Of a stretch of 64,000 bases of DNA, positions 28,794 through 37,649 are shown piece after piece. Source of the DNA: Streptomyces sp. 11x1 (GTDB lineage Bacteria; Actinomycetota; Actinomycetes; Streptomycetales; Streptomycetaceae); assembly GCF_032598905.1 (NCBI RefSeq), contig NZ_CP122458.1, positions 4,030,001 through 4,094,000 on the forward strand, written 5' to 3'. Numbering within the stretch: the stretch's first letter is position 1; every line of letters begins with the position of its first letter. Under the pieces are notes generated by a model. It had not been told where the DNA came from. It did not search any database and saw only the letters and a program-made list of their open reading frames with translations. The position numbers and the translations under genes were made by a program.

Positions 28794-29855
28794 CTACTTC
28801 AGCGACTCCCACAGCCGCCCCGCCTCCGGCTCGTCCGCCACGACCCGGTTGCGGTCGTACGGGGCCGTGACCACCGGCATCATCACGGTCCTCGTGCCGA
28901 CGGAGGACAGCCCCCGCACACTCTCGCCCAGCCTCGTCAGTTCAGTGAGGGAGTCCAGGCCGGTGTCCGTCGTCAGGCTTCCGGTGATCGCGTCGGCGGC
29001 CCGGTAGAGCTGGGCCGGGTTGGTCAGGAGGTCGGTCGAGGAGATCTGGTCCAGGAGGGCCTTGACCAGTTTCTGCTGGAGACCGATACGGCCGAGGTCG
29101 CTGCCGTCGCCGATGCCGTGCCGGGTGCGGGCGAGGGCGAGGGCCTGCTCGCCGTCCAGGTGGTGGGTGCCGGCCCGCAGGCTCAGATGGCTGTCCTCGT
29201 CGTCGATGTCCTCCTCCGTCGTGACCGTGACGCCGCCGAGGGCGTCGACGAGCTTCGCGAAGCCGGCGAAGTCGATCTCGACGTAGTGGTCCATGCGGAC
29301 GTCCGTGACCGACTCGACGGTCTTCACCGCGCAGACCGGGCCGCCGACCGCGTACGCGCTGTTGAACATCACGTTGTACGCCACCGCCGTCGATCCGCCC
29401 GACTCCAGCGGGCAGGACGGGCGGGTGACGAGGGTGTCGCGGGGGATGCTGACGACCGTCGCGCCGGTGCGGCCCTCGTCGATGTGAACGACCATCGCCG
29501 TGTCCGAGCGGGCCCCCGCCCCCTCGCCGCCGCCGCCGAGCTTCGCGTTCTCCTTGCCGCTGCGGGAGTCGGAGCCGAGGACAAGGATGTTCAGGGCACC
29601 GCTCGGCAGGGCCTCGACGGTGGCCGACGCGGACGGCTCCGGTGAGGTACGGACCTTCGCGGGGCGGTTGTCGCCGAGGGCGGCGTCGATGTCGACGCTC
29701 TGGATGTTGTCGTTCAGCCGCCAGAAGGCCCAGCCCGCCCCGCCCGCGCCGACCACGAGGATCCCGGCGAGCAGCCCCCCGGCGATCTTCAGCCGGCGCC
29801 GCCGTCCCCCCGGGTCCCCACTGCCGCCCCCGAACGCGCTTTCTTCACCATTCAC
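28794..29855 (-). CDS. LytR-CpsA-Psr (LCP) family glycopolymer ligase
   Basis: 353 residues. A short cytoplasmic N-terminus with RRRRLK is followed by one membrane helix (about 22-45) and an extracellular LCP domain (about 90-260): LVLGSDSRSG, RSDTAMVVHID, VSIPRDTLV, and RTRHGIGDGSDLGRIGLQQ with the Arg/Asp residues that bind polyprenyl pyrophosphate. LCP proteins transfer teichoic-acid-like or other glycopolymers from lipid carriers to peptidoglycan. It stands alone, so which polymer it handles is not evident. Confidence 0.93.
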   Translation of the reverse strand: MNGEESAFGGGSGDPGGRRRRLKIAGGLLAGILVVGAGGAGWAFWRLNDNIQSVDIDAALGDNRPAKVRTSPEPSASATVEALPSGALNILVLGSDSRSGKENAKLGGGGEGAGARSDTAMVVHIDEGRTGATVVSIPRDTLVTRPSCPLESGGSTAVAYNVMFNSAYAVGGPVCAVKTVESVTDVRMDHYVEIDFAGFAKLVDALGGVTVTTEEDIDDEDSHLSLRAGTHHLDGEQALALARTRHGIGDGSDLGRIGLQQKLVKALLDQISSTDLLTNPAQLYRAADAITGSLTTDTGLDSLTELTRLGESVRGLSSVGTRTVMMPVVTAPYDRNRVVADEPEAGRLWESLK

Positions 29856-29975
29856 GCACAGGAACTTACGTCCGAATTGTTACGGGCAGAACCTCATGCC
29901 GCCGGTCCTTCGGAAATTCTCAGACTTCTCAGCCCTCTGCAGTCACGCTCAGCCCAGCGTCACCGTCGGTACGGG

Positions 29976-30181
29976 TCACGAACCGCCGCTCGGGACGCTC
30001 CCGTTCCAGGAGGCGTTGGAGCAGCTGACCGCCGCGCCGGTCTGGGCGCAGCTCGCGTTCCAGGCCTGGCCGACCTGCTGCCCCGCCCCGAACGTACGGG
30101 GTCGGCGGAGTGGGCGGTGGGGGCCGCGACCAACAGGGCGGCGAGGGCCACGGTGCCGGTGAGCAGCGAGGTGAGGGACAA
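29976..30181 (-). pseudogene. Relic of a secreted protein with a family 2 cellulose-binding module
   Basis: Starting at ATG 30181, a good signal peptide is read (MSLTSLLTGTVALAALLVAA, then PTAHSADP). In that frame the rest is nonsense, but another frame from about 30104 reads FGAGQQVGQAWNASC and then NASWNGSVPSGGS before a TGA at 29976. These match the WNA and SWNG segments of CBM2 modules. The first half of the module and any catalytic domain are gone, so this is an internally deleted, frameshifted remnant. Confidence 0.65.
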
Positions 30182-30345
30182 GCCGGTTCTCAGAGATCTC
30201 GTGCGGGCGCATCCGAAAGTTTCGATTGTGCAACCGATTGGCTTCGGAGGAGTGTGAGGCGGCTCGGCTCGGCCGTCAACACATCAACTTCCGGACACCC
30301 GTCTGCCGCGACGGGTTCCAGGCCGCAAACGCACCGTCGCGGCCT

Positions 30346-30368
30346 GTCGCGCAGTTCCCCGCGCCCCT
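30346..30368 (-). repeat. Dispersed element copy A
   Basis: Reads GGGGCGCGGGGAACTGCGCG on the minus strand, so its 3'-UTR sense orientation is plus. It is the only copy without an intact gene just upstream in the sense direction; it lies between the CBM2 relic and the possible TnpB relic. Confidence 0.85.
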
Positions 30369-30494
30369 GACAGTCGGCTTCGCCGGCCTTTCAGAGCTGA
30401 AGGGGCTACCGAACACTTGCCCAGTGCTCCAGCCCTCAGGGGGGAGGTGCACGGCATCCTCGCCTCGGCGGCCCGTAGGGGCGCAGCGCCGCCG

Positions 30495-30660
30495 CTAGAG
30501 TCGCTTTGTCCTACAACATGGTTGGCGGACCTACCGCCGGACGGGCGGGAAGTCAGGCCTGTGGAGGCCTTGTAGGACCACCTCCGGGTGGCAGGGGCCC
30601 GTGAAGCAGGAACCCGAGGTGGCACCGCGTAGCGGTGCTGACCGGAATCGTTTGCGTTCA
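30495..30660 (+). mobile_element. Possible 3' relic of an IS200/IS605 tnpB gene with omega-RNA scaffold
   Basis: One frame reads TTWLADLPPDGREVRPVEAL before TAG; after a shift the sequence continues GPVKQEPEVAPRSG. Both look like the C-terminus of actinobacterial TnpB. The bases CCCGTGAAGCAGGAACCC (30598-30615) match the motif I recall in the overlapping guide-RNA scaffold, and GGAATC at 30644-30649 is where the scaffold of such RNAs often ends and the guide begins. No TnpB catalytic domain is present. It abuts the LacI gene stop. Confidence 0.45.
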
Positions 30661-30674
30661 CGCAGGCGAGGGCG

Positions 30675-31739
30675 TCAATGAAGCGGCGGCACCCCCGTGC
30701 TGCTGCGCACCACCAGGCTCGTCGCCAGTTCCACTCTCGTCGCCGCCGACGGGCCCCCGTCCTGGCGGCCCAGGTCCAGCACCAGGCGGGCCGCCGCCTC
30801 GGCCATCTCCATCAGGGGCTGTCGCACGGTCGTCAGCGGCGGCCCCACCCAGCGGGCCACCGGCAGGTCGTCGAAGCCGACGACGCTGAGGTCCTCCGGG
30901 ATGCGCAGGCCCAGTTCCCGGGCCGCCTCGTAGAGACCGAGGGCCTGGAGGTCGTTGCCGGCGAAGACGGCGGTCGGGCGGTCGGGGCGGCGCAGCAGGT
31001 CCAGCCCCAGCCGGTAGCCCGTCTCGTGGTGGAAGTCCCCGGCCTTGATCAGGTCGGCCACGACCGGCAGCCCGGCGGTCTCCAGCGCGGCCCGGTAGCC
31101 GTCGACCCGGGCGCGGCTGCAGATCATCCGCGAGGGCCCGCTGATGGCGCCGATCCGCCGGTGGCCGAGTTCGACGAGGTGGCGGGTGGCGGCCAGGCCA
31201 CCCTGCCAGTTGGTGGCGCCGATCGAGGGCACGTCGTCGCCGGGGTCGCCCGCCGGGTCCATCACCACGAACGGGATGGAGCGGCTGGTGAGCAGCGCGC
31301 GCTGGGACTCGTCCAGCCCCGACAGGACGAGCACGACGCCGTGCGGGCGCCGGGCTGCCACCTGGTCGGCCCAGGTGCGGCCGGGGGTGAGCCGCCCCGC
31401 GCTCTCGGAGAGGACGACGCTCAGGCCCTCCTCCCGCGCGATGTTCTCCACGCCCCGGATGACCTCCATGGCCCAGGCGCTCTCCAGCTCGTGGAAGACC
31501 AGGTCGATGAGGGGGGACCGGGTCGCCTCGGCGCGTCGGCGACGGTAGCCGTACTCGCGCAGCAGGTCCTCGACGCGGGTGCGGGTCGCGGGCGCGACGT
31601 CCGCGCGGCCGTTGAGCACCTTCGAAACAGTCGGAGCCGAGACGCCGGCCTGGCGGGCGATCTCGGCGAGCGTCGCGGTCTGCGTGGACTGCGACGAACG
31701 CGCTCTTGTCTGAATTTCCTCGGGCTTCGCGGGCTTCAT
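30675..31739 (-). CDS. LacI-family sugar-responsive repressor
   Basis: 354 residues. The HTH (ATLAEIARQAGVSAPTVSKV, hinge NGRADVAPATR) is followed by a periplasmic-binding-protein-like sensor (HRRIGAISGP, FAGNDLQALG, VVGFDDLPVARWV). Start ATG at 31739; earlier in-frame codons add unlikely sequence. It is divergent from the sugar ABC importer and GH3 gene, with repeated CGAA/TTCG palindromes between, so it most likely represses that operon and itself. The layout resembles bxlR of xylobiose clusters, but the inducer is not proven. Confidence 0.92.
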   Translation of the reverse strand: MKPAKPEEIQTRARSSQSTQTATLAEIARQAGVSAPTVSKVLNGRADVAPATRTRVEDLLREYGYRRRRAEATRSPLIDLVFHELESAWAMEVIRGVENIAREEGLSVVLSESAGRLTPGRTWADQVAARRPHGVVLVLSGLDESQRALLTSRSIPFVVMDPAGDPGDDVPSIGATNWQGGLAATRHLVELGHRRIGAISGPSRMICSRARVDGYRAALETAGLPVVADLIKAGDFHHETGYRLGLDLLRRPDRPTAVFAGNDLQALGLYEAARELGLRIPEDLSVVGFDDLPVARWVGPPLTTVRQPLMEMAEAAARLVLDLGRQDGGPSAATRVELATSLVVRSSTGVPPLH

Positions 31740-31799
31740 GTGCGGGATCGTATCCCTGCGCGACCCCTTGACGAACCCTTTCGACGGCCTTACGTTCCC

Positions 31800-31846
31800 G
31801 GAACATTCGAAGTGACATCCGAAACATTCGCACATCCGAACATTCG
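31800..31846. promoter_or_regulatory. Cluster of three LacI-type operators (CGAA-N2/3-TTCG)
   Basis: GGAACATTCG (31800-31809), CGAAACATTCG (31820-31830) and CGAACATTCG (31837-31846) are direct repeats of one short palindrome, in the 121-bp gap between the divergent repressor and transporter genes. BxlR, a LacI repressor of xylobiose uptake in Streptomyces, is reported to use CGAA-N-TTCG inverted repeats, as I recall. Confidence 0.75.
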
Positions 31847-31860
31847 CGAAGGGTGCTGTC

Positions 31861-33273
31861 ATGGAGTCGAGCAGAGGCCGGTCCACCGGGGCGACCGCAG
31901 GCGGGTCCACCGGAAGCGGCGTGGGCGGGTCCACCGAAAGCGGCGCGGGCGGCCGGCCGTTCAGCAGGCGCTGGTTCCTCGGCGCGGGGTCCGCCTCGCT
32001 GCTCACCGCCGGGCTCGGCGCCGGTCTCACCGGCTGTGGCTCCGGCGGCGGCGCGGGCGGCGGGGACGGCAAGACGCTCACCGCGTTCGTGTACGGCGAC
32101 GACGCGGTGAAGGTCCAGCAGGCGAGCGTCGACCGGTTCAACAAGTCGGCCGCGGCGAAGAAGGCCGGCGGCACCATCAAGCTCCAGAAGGTCCCCGGCT
32201 CCGACTACTCCCCCAAGCTCCGCACGGCCATGGGCTCGCCCGGCGCCCCGGACATCTTCTTCAACTGGGGCGGCGGCTCGATCAAGCCGTACGAGGAGGC
32301 GGGCAAGCTCGTCGACCTCACCGACATCATCGACGACGACCCGGTGCTCAAGGACGGCTTCCTGCCCTCGGTCCTGTCCGCCGGCGACCTGAAGGGCCGC
32401 CACTACGGCATCCCCATGCGCGGCATGCAGCCGGTGATCCTCTTCTACAACAAGTCCGTCTTCGCCGAGCACAAGCTCCAGCCGCCCACCACCTGGGACC
32501 AGTTGCTCGACAACAACGCGAAGCTGAAGAAGGCCGGGATCACCCCCTTCGCCCTCGGCGGCTCCGACCTCTGGCCCAACCTGATGTGGCTGGAGTACCT
32601 GGTCGACCGGCTCGGCGGCCCCGAGGTCTTCAAGCGCATCCAGGACGGCGACTTCGAGGGCTGGGGCGACCCCGCGATGCTCAGGGCCGCCGAACTGGTC
32701 AAGGAACTCGTCGACGACGGCGCCTTCGGCTCCAAGTTCACCTCGGTGTCGTACGTCAACGGCGGTGCCCCCGCGGTCTTCGCGCGCGGCAAGGCCGCCA
32801 TGCACCTGATGGGCTCCTGGGAGTACTCGACCCAGCTCGGCAAGTTCCCGGACTTCGCCAAGAGCAACCTCGGCTGGGCCCCCTTCCCGACGGTCGAGGG
32901 CGGCACCGGCGATGTCCGCAACGTCGTCGGCAACCCCACCAACTACTGGTCCATCAACGCCCGTACGAAGAACAAGGACCTGGCCGTGGGCTTCCTCAAG
33001 GACTGCGCCTCGGAGGCGTACGCGAAGGCCCTCGTCGACAACGGCGACGTACCGACCACCTCGAACGCGGCCGCGCTCCTCGCCTCCGCGCCGAACCCCG
33101 AGTACGCGAAGTTCCAGTACGACATGGTGCAGAAGGCCCCCGCCTTCACGCTCTCCTGGGACCAGGCCCTCGGCGACGGAATCGGCACCAAGATGCACAC
33201 GGAGATCGGCAAGCTGTTCGCCGGCAAGTCCTCGCCGAGCGAGTTCGTGACGGCGTGCAAGGGGCTGAAGTGA
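31861..33273 (+). CDS. Sugar ABC transporter substrate-binding lipoprotein
   Basis: 470 residues of extracellular solute-binding protein family 1. The N-terminus has duplicated [18 protein letters not shown], then SRRWFLG, a twin-arginine-like motif, a hydrophobic stretch and lipobox LTGC, so it may be a Tat-exported lipoprotein. The body has the expected features of an oligosaccharide binder ([39 protein letters not shown]). It is first in a four-gene operon; the permease start overlaps its stop by GTGA. Disaccharides such as xylobiose or cellobiose are likely ligands by context. Confidence 0.9.
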   Translation: MESSRGRSTGATAGGSTGSGVGGSTESGAGGRPFSRRWFLGAGSASLLTAGLGAGLTGCGSGGGAGGGDGKTLTAFVYGDDAVKVQQASVDRFNKSAAAKKAGGTIKLQKVPGSDYSPKLRTAMGSPGAPDIFFNWGGGSIKPYEEAGKLVDLTDIIDDDPVLKDGFLPSVLSAGDLKGRHYGIPMRGMQPVILFYNKSVFAEHKLQPPTTWDQLLDNNAKLKKAGITPFALGGSDLWPNLMWLEYLVDRLGGPEVFKRIQDGDFEGWGDPAMLRAAELVKELVDDGAFGSKFTSVSYVNGGAPAVFARGKAAMHLMGSWEYSTQLGKFPDFAKSNLGWAPFPTVEGGTGDVRNVVGNPTNYWSINARTKNKDLAVGFLKDCASEAYAKALVDNGDVPTTSNAAALLASAPNPEYAKFQYDMVQKAPAFTLSWDQALGDGIGTKMHTEIGKLFAGKSSPSEFVTACKGLK

Positions 33274-34193
33274 CCGTCACGGTCGAGAAGGCACCGGCGC
33301 CGGGAAAGGGACCGACGGCGCGGAAGGGACCGGAGCACCGTGCGAGCCGCGCCGGCCGTCCGCACGCCGCCTGGGCCCTGCCCGGAGTCCTGTTCTTCAC
33401 GTTCTTCGCGGTCGTCCCGATGACCCTCGCCCTCTACCTCTCCTTCACCAGCTGGGACGGCCTGGGCGATCCACGGCCGGTCGGCCTCGACAACTGGCGG
33501 AAGCTCCTCGACGACCCGCGGATGACGCAGTCCCTGTGGCTGACCGTCGTCCTGACGGTCGCCAGCTGGGTCTTCCAGACGGTCATCGCCCTGCTGCTCG
33601 GCGTCTGGGCGGCGGGCCGGCAGCGCAACCGCGCGATCCTCTCCGCGGTCTTCTTCGTGCCGTTCCTGCTCTCCTCGACCGCCATCGCGATCCTGTTCTA
33701 CGCCCTGCTCGACCCGAACTTCGGCATCATCCAGGCGGACACCCTGGGCTCGCAGAGCGGCGCGTTCCTCGCGATCGTCTTCGTCGGCGGCTGGCAGTTC
33801 ATCCCCTTCCACACCTTGATCTACCAGGGCGGGGCCCGTCAGATCCCGGAGGTCCTCTATCAGGCCGCCGCCATCGACGGCGCCGGCCGCTACCGCCAGT
33901 TCTTCTCGATCACGCTGCCGCAGCTGCGGCACACGATCACCACGTCCACGGTCCTGATGGTCGTCGGCTCACTGACGTACTTCGAGACGGTCCTGATCCT
34001 CACCAAGGGCGGCCCCGGCACGGACACCGCGATCCTGCCGTACCTGATGTACGAGGCCGGCTTCAAGACGTACGACTTCGGCTACGCGAGCGCCATCGCG
34101 TCGTTCCTGGTGATCGCCGCGACGGGCCTCTCGCTGGTCCTGGTCCGGCTGACGGGCTTCGGCGCCATGCGCAGCACCCGCGAAGGGATGTGA
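33270..34193 (+). CDS. Sugar ABC transporter permease (MalF-like)
   Basis: 307 residues with six predicted membrane helices. The cytoplasmic EAA loop that contacts the ATPase is seen in [19 protein letters not shown]. The start is GTG overlapping the stop of the binding-protein gene. No ATPase gene is in the operon, so the shared ATPase MsiK is the probable partner, as for other Streptomyces disaccharide importers. Confidence 0.93.
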   Translation: MTVTVEKAPAPGKGPTARKGPEHRASRAGRPHAAWALPGVLFFTFFAVVPMTLALYLSFTSWDGLGDPRPVGLDNWRKLLDDPRMTQSLWLTVVLTVASWVFQTVIALLLGVWAAGRQRNRAILSAVFFVPFLLSSTAIAILFYALLDPNFGIIQADTLGSQSGAFLAIVFVGGWQFIPFHTLIYQGGARQIPEVLYQAAAIDGAGRYRQFFSITLPQLRHTITTSTVLMVVGSLTYFETVLILTKGGPGTDTAILPYLMYEAGFKTYDFGYASAIASFLVIAATGLSLVLVRLTGFGAMRSTREGM

Positions 34194-34197
34194 CGGA

Positions 34198-35103
34198 GTG
34201 TCACACGACACGTTGGCGCGCCCCACGAGCACCCGGCAGCCGGACGGGAGCCCGTCCACGGAGTCACCCCGGCGCCGACGGCACTGGACCCGGCGGCCCA
34301 ACCCTGTCGCGGGACTCGGCGCGTTCGTCTGGCTGGTCGTCGTCCTGATCCCGATCTACGCGATGCTGTCGGCGTCGCTCACGAACGCGGACAAGGCCCT
34401 GACGGGCAACCCCCTCAAGCCTCCCACGGACCCGACCCTCGACAACTACAACACCGTCCTCACCAGCGGCTTCGGTCATCTGCTGAGCAACACGGCGATC
34501 GTCGCGGTGTCGGTCGTGGGCATCGTCCTGGCCCTGTCCATTCCGCTCGCGTACGTGGCCGTCCGCACCCGGGACCGCTGGTCGAACGCGGCCTTCCGCC
34601 TGTTCCTCCTGGGCGTGGCGATCCCGGCCCAGGCCGTGGTCGTCCCGTTGTATTTGCTGATCGCCAAACTCGACCTCTACGACACCCTCCTGGCCGTCAT
34701 CCTCCCGACGGCGGCCTTCGCGATGCCCGTCTCGGTCCTGGTCCTGGTGGGCACGCTCCGGGACGTCTCCGAGGACCTGTACGAGGCGATGGCCCTGGAC
34801 GGCGCGTCCCCGCTGCGGGTGCTCTTCCAGCTGACGATCCCGCTCGCCAAGGGCGGGATCAGCACGGTCGTCATTTTCTCCGCGCTGCAGGCCTGGAACG
34901 GCTTCCTCTTCCCGTTGATCTTCACGCAGTCCGACGGCCCCCGGGTCCTCACCCTCGGACTGTTCAACTACGTCAGCCAGTTCGGCGTGAACATCCCCGC
35001 CCTGCTCGCCTCGGTCGTCCTCTCCGGCATCCCGATCTTCGCCGTGTATCTGGTGGCGCGACGGGCGCTGGTGGGCGGGTTGATGGGCGTGGGCGGCAAG
35101 TGA
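34198..35103 (+). CDS. Sugar ABC transporter permease (MalG-like)
   Basis: 301 residues, six membrane helices, with EAA loop EDLYEAMALDGASPLRVLFQ. It starts with GTG four bases after the preceding permease stop. It forms the second half of the membrane pore. The N-terminal 35 residues are cytoplasmic and Arg/Pro-rich. Confidence 0.93.
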   Translation: MSHDTLARPTSTRQPDGSPSTESPRRRRHWTRRPNPVAGLGAFVWLVVVLIPIYAMLSASLTNADKALTGNPLKPPTDPTLDNYNTVLTSGFGHLLSNTAIVAVSVVGIVLALSIPLAYVAVRTRDRWSNAAFRLFLLGVAIPAQAVVVPLYLLIAKLDLYDTLLAVILPTAAFAMPVSVLVLVGTLRDVSEDLYEAMALDGASPLRVLFQLTIPLAKGGISTVVIFSALQAWNGFLFPLIFTQSDGPRVLTLGLFNYVSQFGVNIPALLASVVLSGIPIFAVYLVARRALVGGLMGVGGK

Positions 35104-35160
35104 CCCACCTGCTTCGGCACCCGCGACCTTCTGAAACTCGCCGACCCCTGAAGGAGTTTC

Positions 35161-37446
35161 ATGACAACCCCTTGGCGTGACCCGGCCCTGCCCGCAGCGG
35201 CCCGGGTCGACGACCTGCTCTCCAGGATGACCTTGGAGGAAAAGACCGCGCAGCTGTACGGCGTGTGGGTGAAGAACGACGCGAACGGTGAGGACATCGC
35301 CCCCGACGAGGCGGGCATGACGGAGGCGTTCGACTTCGACGAGCTGATCACCCGGGGCCTCGGGCAGCTCACCCGCGTCTTCGGCACGGCCCCGCTCGAC
35401 CCGGCCGAGGGCGCCAAGGTGCTGGCCCGCTTCCAGCGCCGCATCATGGCCGCGAACCGCTTCGGCATTCCGGCCGTCGCCCACGAGGAGTGCCTGGCCG
35501 GATTCACCAGCTGGCGCGCGACGGCGTACCCGGTCCCCCTCGCCTGGGGCGCGACCTTCGACCCCTCGCTCGTCGAGGAGATGGCCCGCAACATCGGCCA
35601 CGACATGGCGTCGGTCGGTGTCCACCAGGGCCTGTCCCCCGTCCTGGACGTCGTCCGCGACCCGCGCTGGGGGCGGGTCGAGGAGACCGTGGGCGAGGAC
35701 CCGTACCTGGTGGGCACCATCGGCTCGGCGTACGTACGGGGCCTGGAGTCGGCCGGGATCGTGGCCACGCTGAAGCATTTCGCCGGGTACGCCGCGTCGG
35801 TGGGCGCCCGCAACCACGCGCCCGTGCGCGCAGGCGTCCGCGAGTTCGGCGACGTGGTCCTGCCGCCCTTCGAGATGGCGCTGCGGGAGGGCGGCGCCCG
35901 CTCGGTGATGGCGGCCTACACGGAGACCGACGGCATCCCCGTGTCGGCCGACCGGGCCCTGCTCACGGAACTCCTCCGCGACGACTGGGGCTTCACCGGC
36001 ACGGTCGTCTCCGACTACTTCGGTATCGGCTTCCTGGAGACCAACCACCGCGTGGCGGGCAGCCGCGCCGAGGCCGCCCATGCCGCGCTGGCCGCCGGCG
36101 TCGACGTGGAGCTGCCGAGCCTGCGCTGCTACGGCGAGCCCCTGATCGAGGCCGTGAAGGCGGGCGAGATCCCCGAGTCCCTGGTGGACGTGGCCGCCCG
36201 CCGCGTCCTGCTCCAGAAGTGCGAACTGGGCCTCCTGGACGAGGACTGGAGCCCCGAGCCGGCCGCCCCCGCCGCCGACCTGGACCCCCCGCGCAACCGC
36301 GCCCTGGCCCGCCGCCTCGCCGAGGAGTCGGTGGTCCTGCTGGACAACCCCGACGCCGTGCTGCCGCTCGCGCCCGACCTCAGAATCGCGGTCGTGGGCC
36401 CCCGCGCCGACGACCCGCTGGCCATGCTGGGCTGCTACTCCTTCCCGTCCCACGTCCTGCCCGCCCACCCCGGCACCGCCCTCGGCATCGAGATCCCGAC
36501 GGTCCTTGCGTCCCTGCGCACGGAACTCCCCGACGCGAAGATCACGTACGCCGCCGGCAGCACGGTCGACGGCGCCGACACCGGCGGGTTCCCCGAGGCG
36601 GTCGCCCGCGCCTCCGAGGCCGACGTCTGCGTGGCGGTCCTCGGCGACCGCGCCGCGCTCTTCGGCCGGGGCACCTCCGGCGAGGGCTGCGACGCGGAGG
36701 ATCTCCGGCTGCCGGGCGTCCAGGGGAAGCTGCTGGACGCGCTGGTCGCCACGGGCACGCCGGTGGTCCTGCTCCTGCTGACCGGCCGCCCCTACGCGCT
36801 GGGCCGCTGGAACGGCCGGCTGGCGGCCACCGTCCAGGCGTTCTTCCCCGGGGAGGAGGGCGGCCCGTCGGTGGCGGGAGTGCTGTCGGGCCGCATCTCC
36901 CCCTCCGGCCGCCTCCCGGTCAGCGTCCCCGACCGCCCCGGCGGCCAGCCGTGGACGTACCTCCAGCCGCCCATGGGCCTGCTCGGCGGCGCGAGCAGCA
37001 TCGACCCGACCCCGCTGTACCCCTTCGGACACGGCCGCTCGTACACGACGTTCGCGTGGACGGACTTCGAGGACGAGGGGTACGACGTGTCGGTGACCGT
37101 GCGCAACACGGGTGAGCGGGCGGGTGCGGAGGTCGTGCAGCTGTACCTGCACGACCCGGTGGCCTCGGTGACGCGCCCCGACATCCGTCTGATCGCCTAT
37201 CAGCGGCTGGAGTTGGGGCCGGGGGATGCGTCGCGGGTCACGTTCCGCTTCCACCCCGACGTCTCGTGCTTCACAGACCGCTCAGGGCGGCTTGTGGTGG
37301 AACCGGGCGCCCTGGAACTGCGCCTGGGCGCGTCGAGCACGGACATCCGCCACCGGGTTCAGCTGACGCTGGAGGGCCCGGTACGGGAGGTCGGCCCGGA
37401 CCGCCGGTTGCACTGCGAGACGGAGGTCCGGACCGTGGAGAGCTGA
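35161..37446 (+). CDS. Glycoside hydrolase family 3 (beta-glucosidase/beta-xylosidase type)
   Basis: 761 residues. The N-terminal barrel carries LSPVLDVVRDPRWGRVEET, KHFAGYAA and the nucleophile motif VVSDYFG. The alpha/beta sandwich follows (VAVLGDRAALFGRG; PSGRLPVSVP), then a C-terminal fibronectin-III-like domain (FGHGRSYTTF to ELRLGASSTDI). No signal peptide is seen, so it should act in the cytoplasm on imported disaccharides. It is the last gene of the transporter operon, 57 bp after the permease. Beta-xylosidase is favoured by the bxl-like gene order, but beta-glucosidase is possible. Confidence 0.9.
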   Translation: MTTPWRDPALPAAARVDDLLSRMTLEEKTAQLYGVWVKNDANGEDIAPDEAGMTEAFDFDELITRGLGQLTRVFGTAPLDPAEGAKVLARFQRRIMAANRFGIPAVAHEECLAGFTSWRATAYPVPLAWGATFDPSLVEEMARNIGHDMASVGVHQGLSPVLDVVRDPRWGRVEETVGEDPYLVGTIGSAYVRGLESAGIVATLKHFAGYAASVGARNHAPVRAGVREFGDVVLPPFEMALREGGARSVMAAYTETDGIPVSADRALLTELLRDDWGFTGTVVSDYFGIGFLETNHRVAGSRAEAAHAALAAGVDVELPSLRCYGEPLIEAVKAGEIPESLVDVAARRVLLQKCELGLLDEDWSPEPAAPAADLDPPRNRALARRLAEESVVLLDNPDAVLPLAPDLRIAVVGPRADDPLAMLGCYSFPSHVLPAHPGTALGIEIPTVLASLRTELPDAKITYAAGSTVDGADTGGFPEAVARASEADVCVAVLGDRAALFGRGTSGEGCDAEDLRLPGVQGKLLDALVATGTPVVLLLLTGRPYALGRWNGRLAATVQAFFPGEEGGPSVAGVLSGRISPSGRLPVSVPDRPGGQPWTYLQPPMGLLGGASSIDPTPLYPFGHGRSYTTFAWTDFEDEGYDVSVTVRNTGERAGAEVVQLYLHDPVASVTRPDIRLIAYQRLELGPGDASRVTFRFHPDVSCFTDRSGRLVVEPGALELRLGASSTDIRHRVQLTLEGPVREVGPDRRLHCETEVRTVES

Positions 37447-37457
37447 GGTCGGCGGTT

Positions 37458-37649
37458 TCAGTCCGCCTGGGCCGCGGCGTGCGCGACGAACGCGGTCCAG
37501 GCGGCGGGGCCGAGGCCGAGGTGGGGGCGGGTGGTGTCTTTGGAGTCGCGGACGTGGATGGTGGCGGGGGTGGGGGCGACCTCTATGCAACTGTCACCCT
37601 GGTCCGTGCTGTAGCTGGACTTGAACCAAGCGAGTTCGGCGGTAGTCAT
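37458..37649 (-). CDS. DUF397 small protein
   Basis: 63 residues. WFKSSYSTDQGDSCIEVA and VRDSKDTTRPHLGLGPAAW are the DUF397 signatures. Its ATG overlaps the stop of the upstream HTH gene in ATGA, so the two are translationally coupled. Such pairs are abundant in Streptomyces and behave like regulator/antagonist pairs linked to development and antibiotic production. Confidence 0.93.
   Translation of the reverse strand: MTTAELAWFKSSYSTDQGDSCIEVAPTPATIHVRDSKDTTRPHLGLGPAAWTAFVAHAAAQAD

Noticed and set aside
34264..37254. 996-codon minus-strand open frame opposite the permease and GH3 genes
   Set aside because: Antisense to two clear genes, with composition typical of the reverse frame of G/C-ending codons.
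30675..37446. Part of a secondary-metabolite or polysaccharide-degradation island
   Set aside because: Only a self-contained uptake operon is present; no biosynthetic or secreted catalytic genes accompany it.
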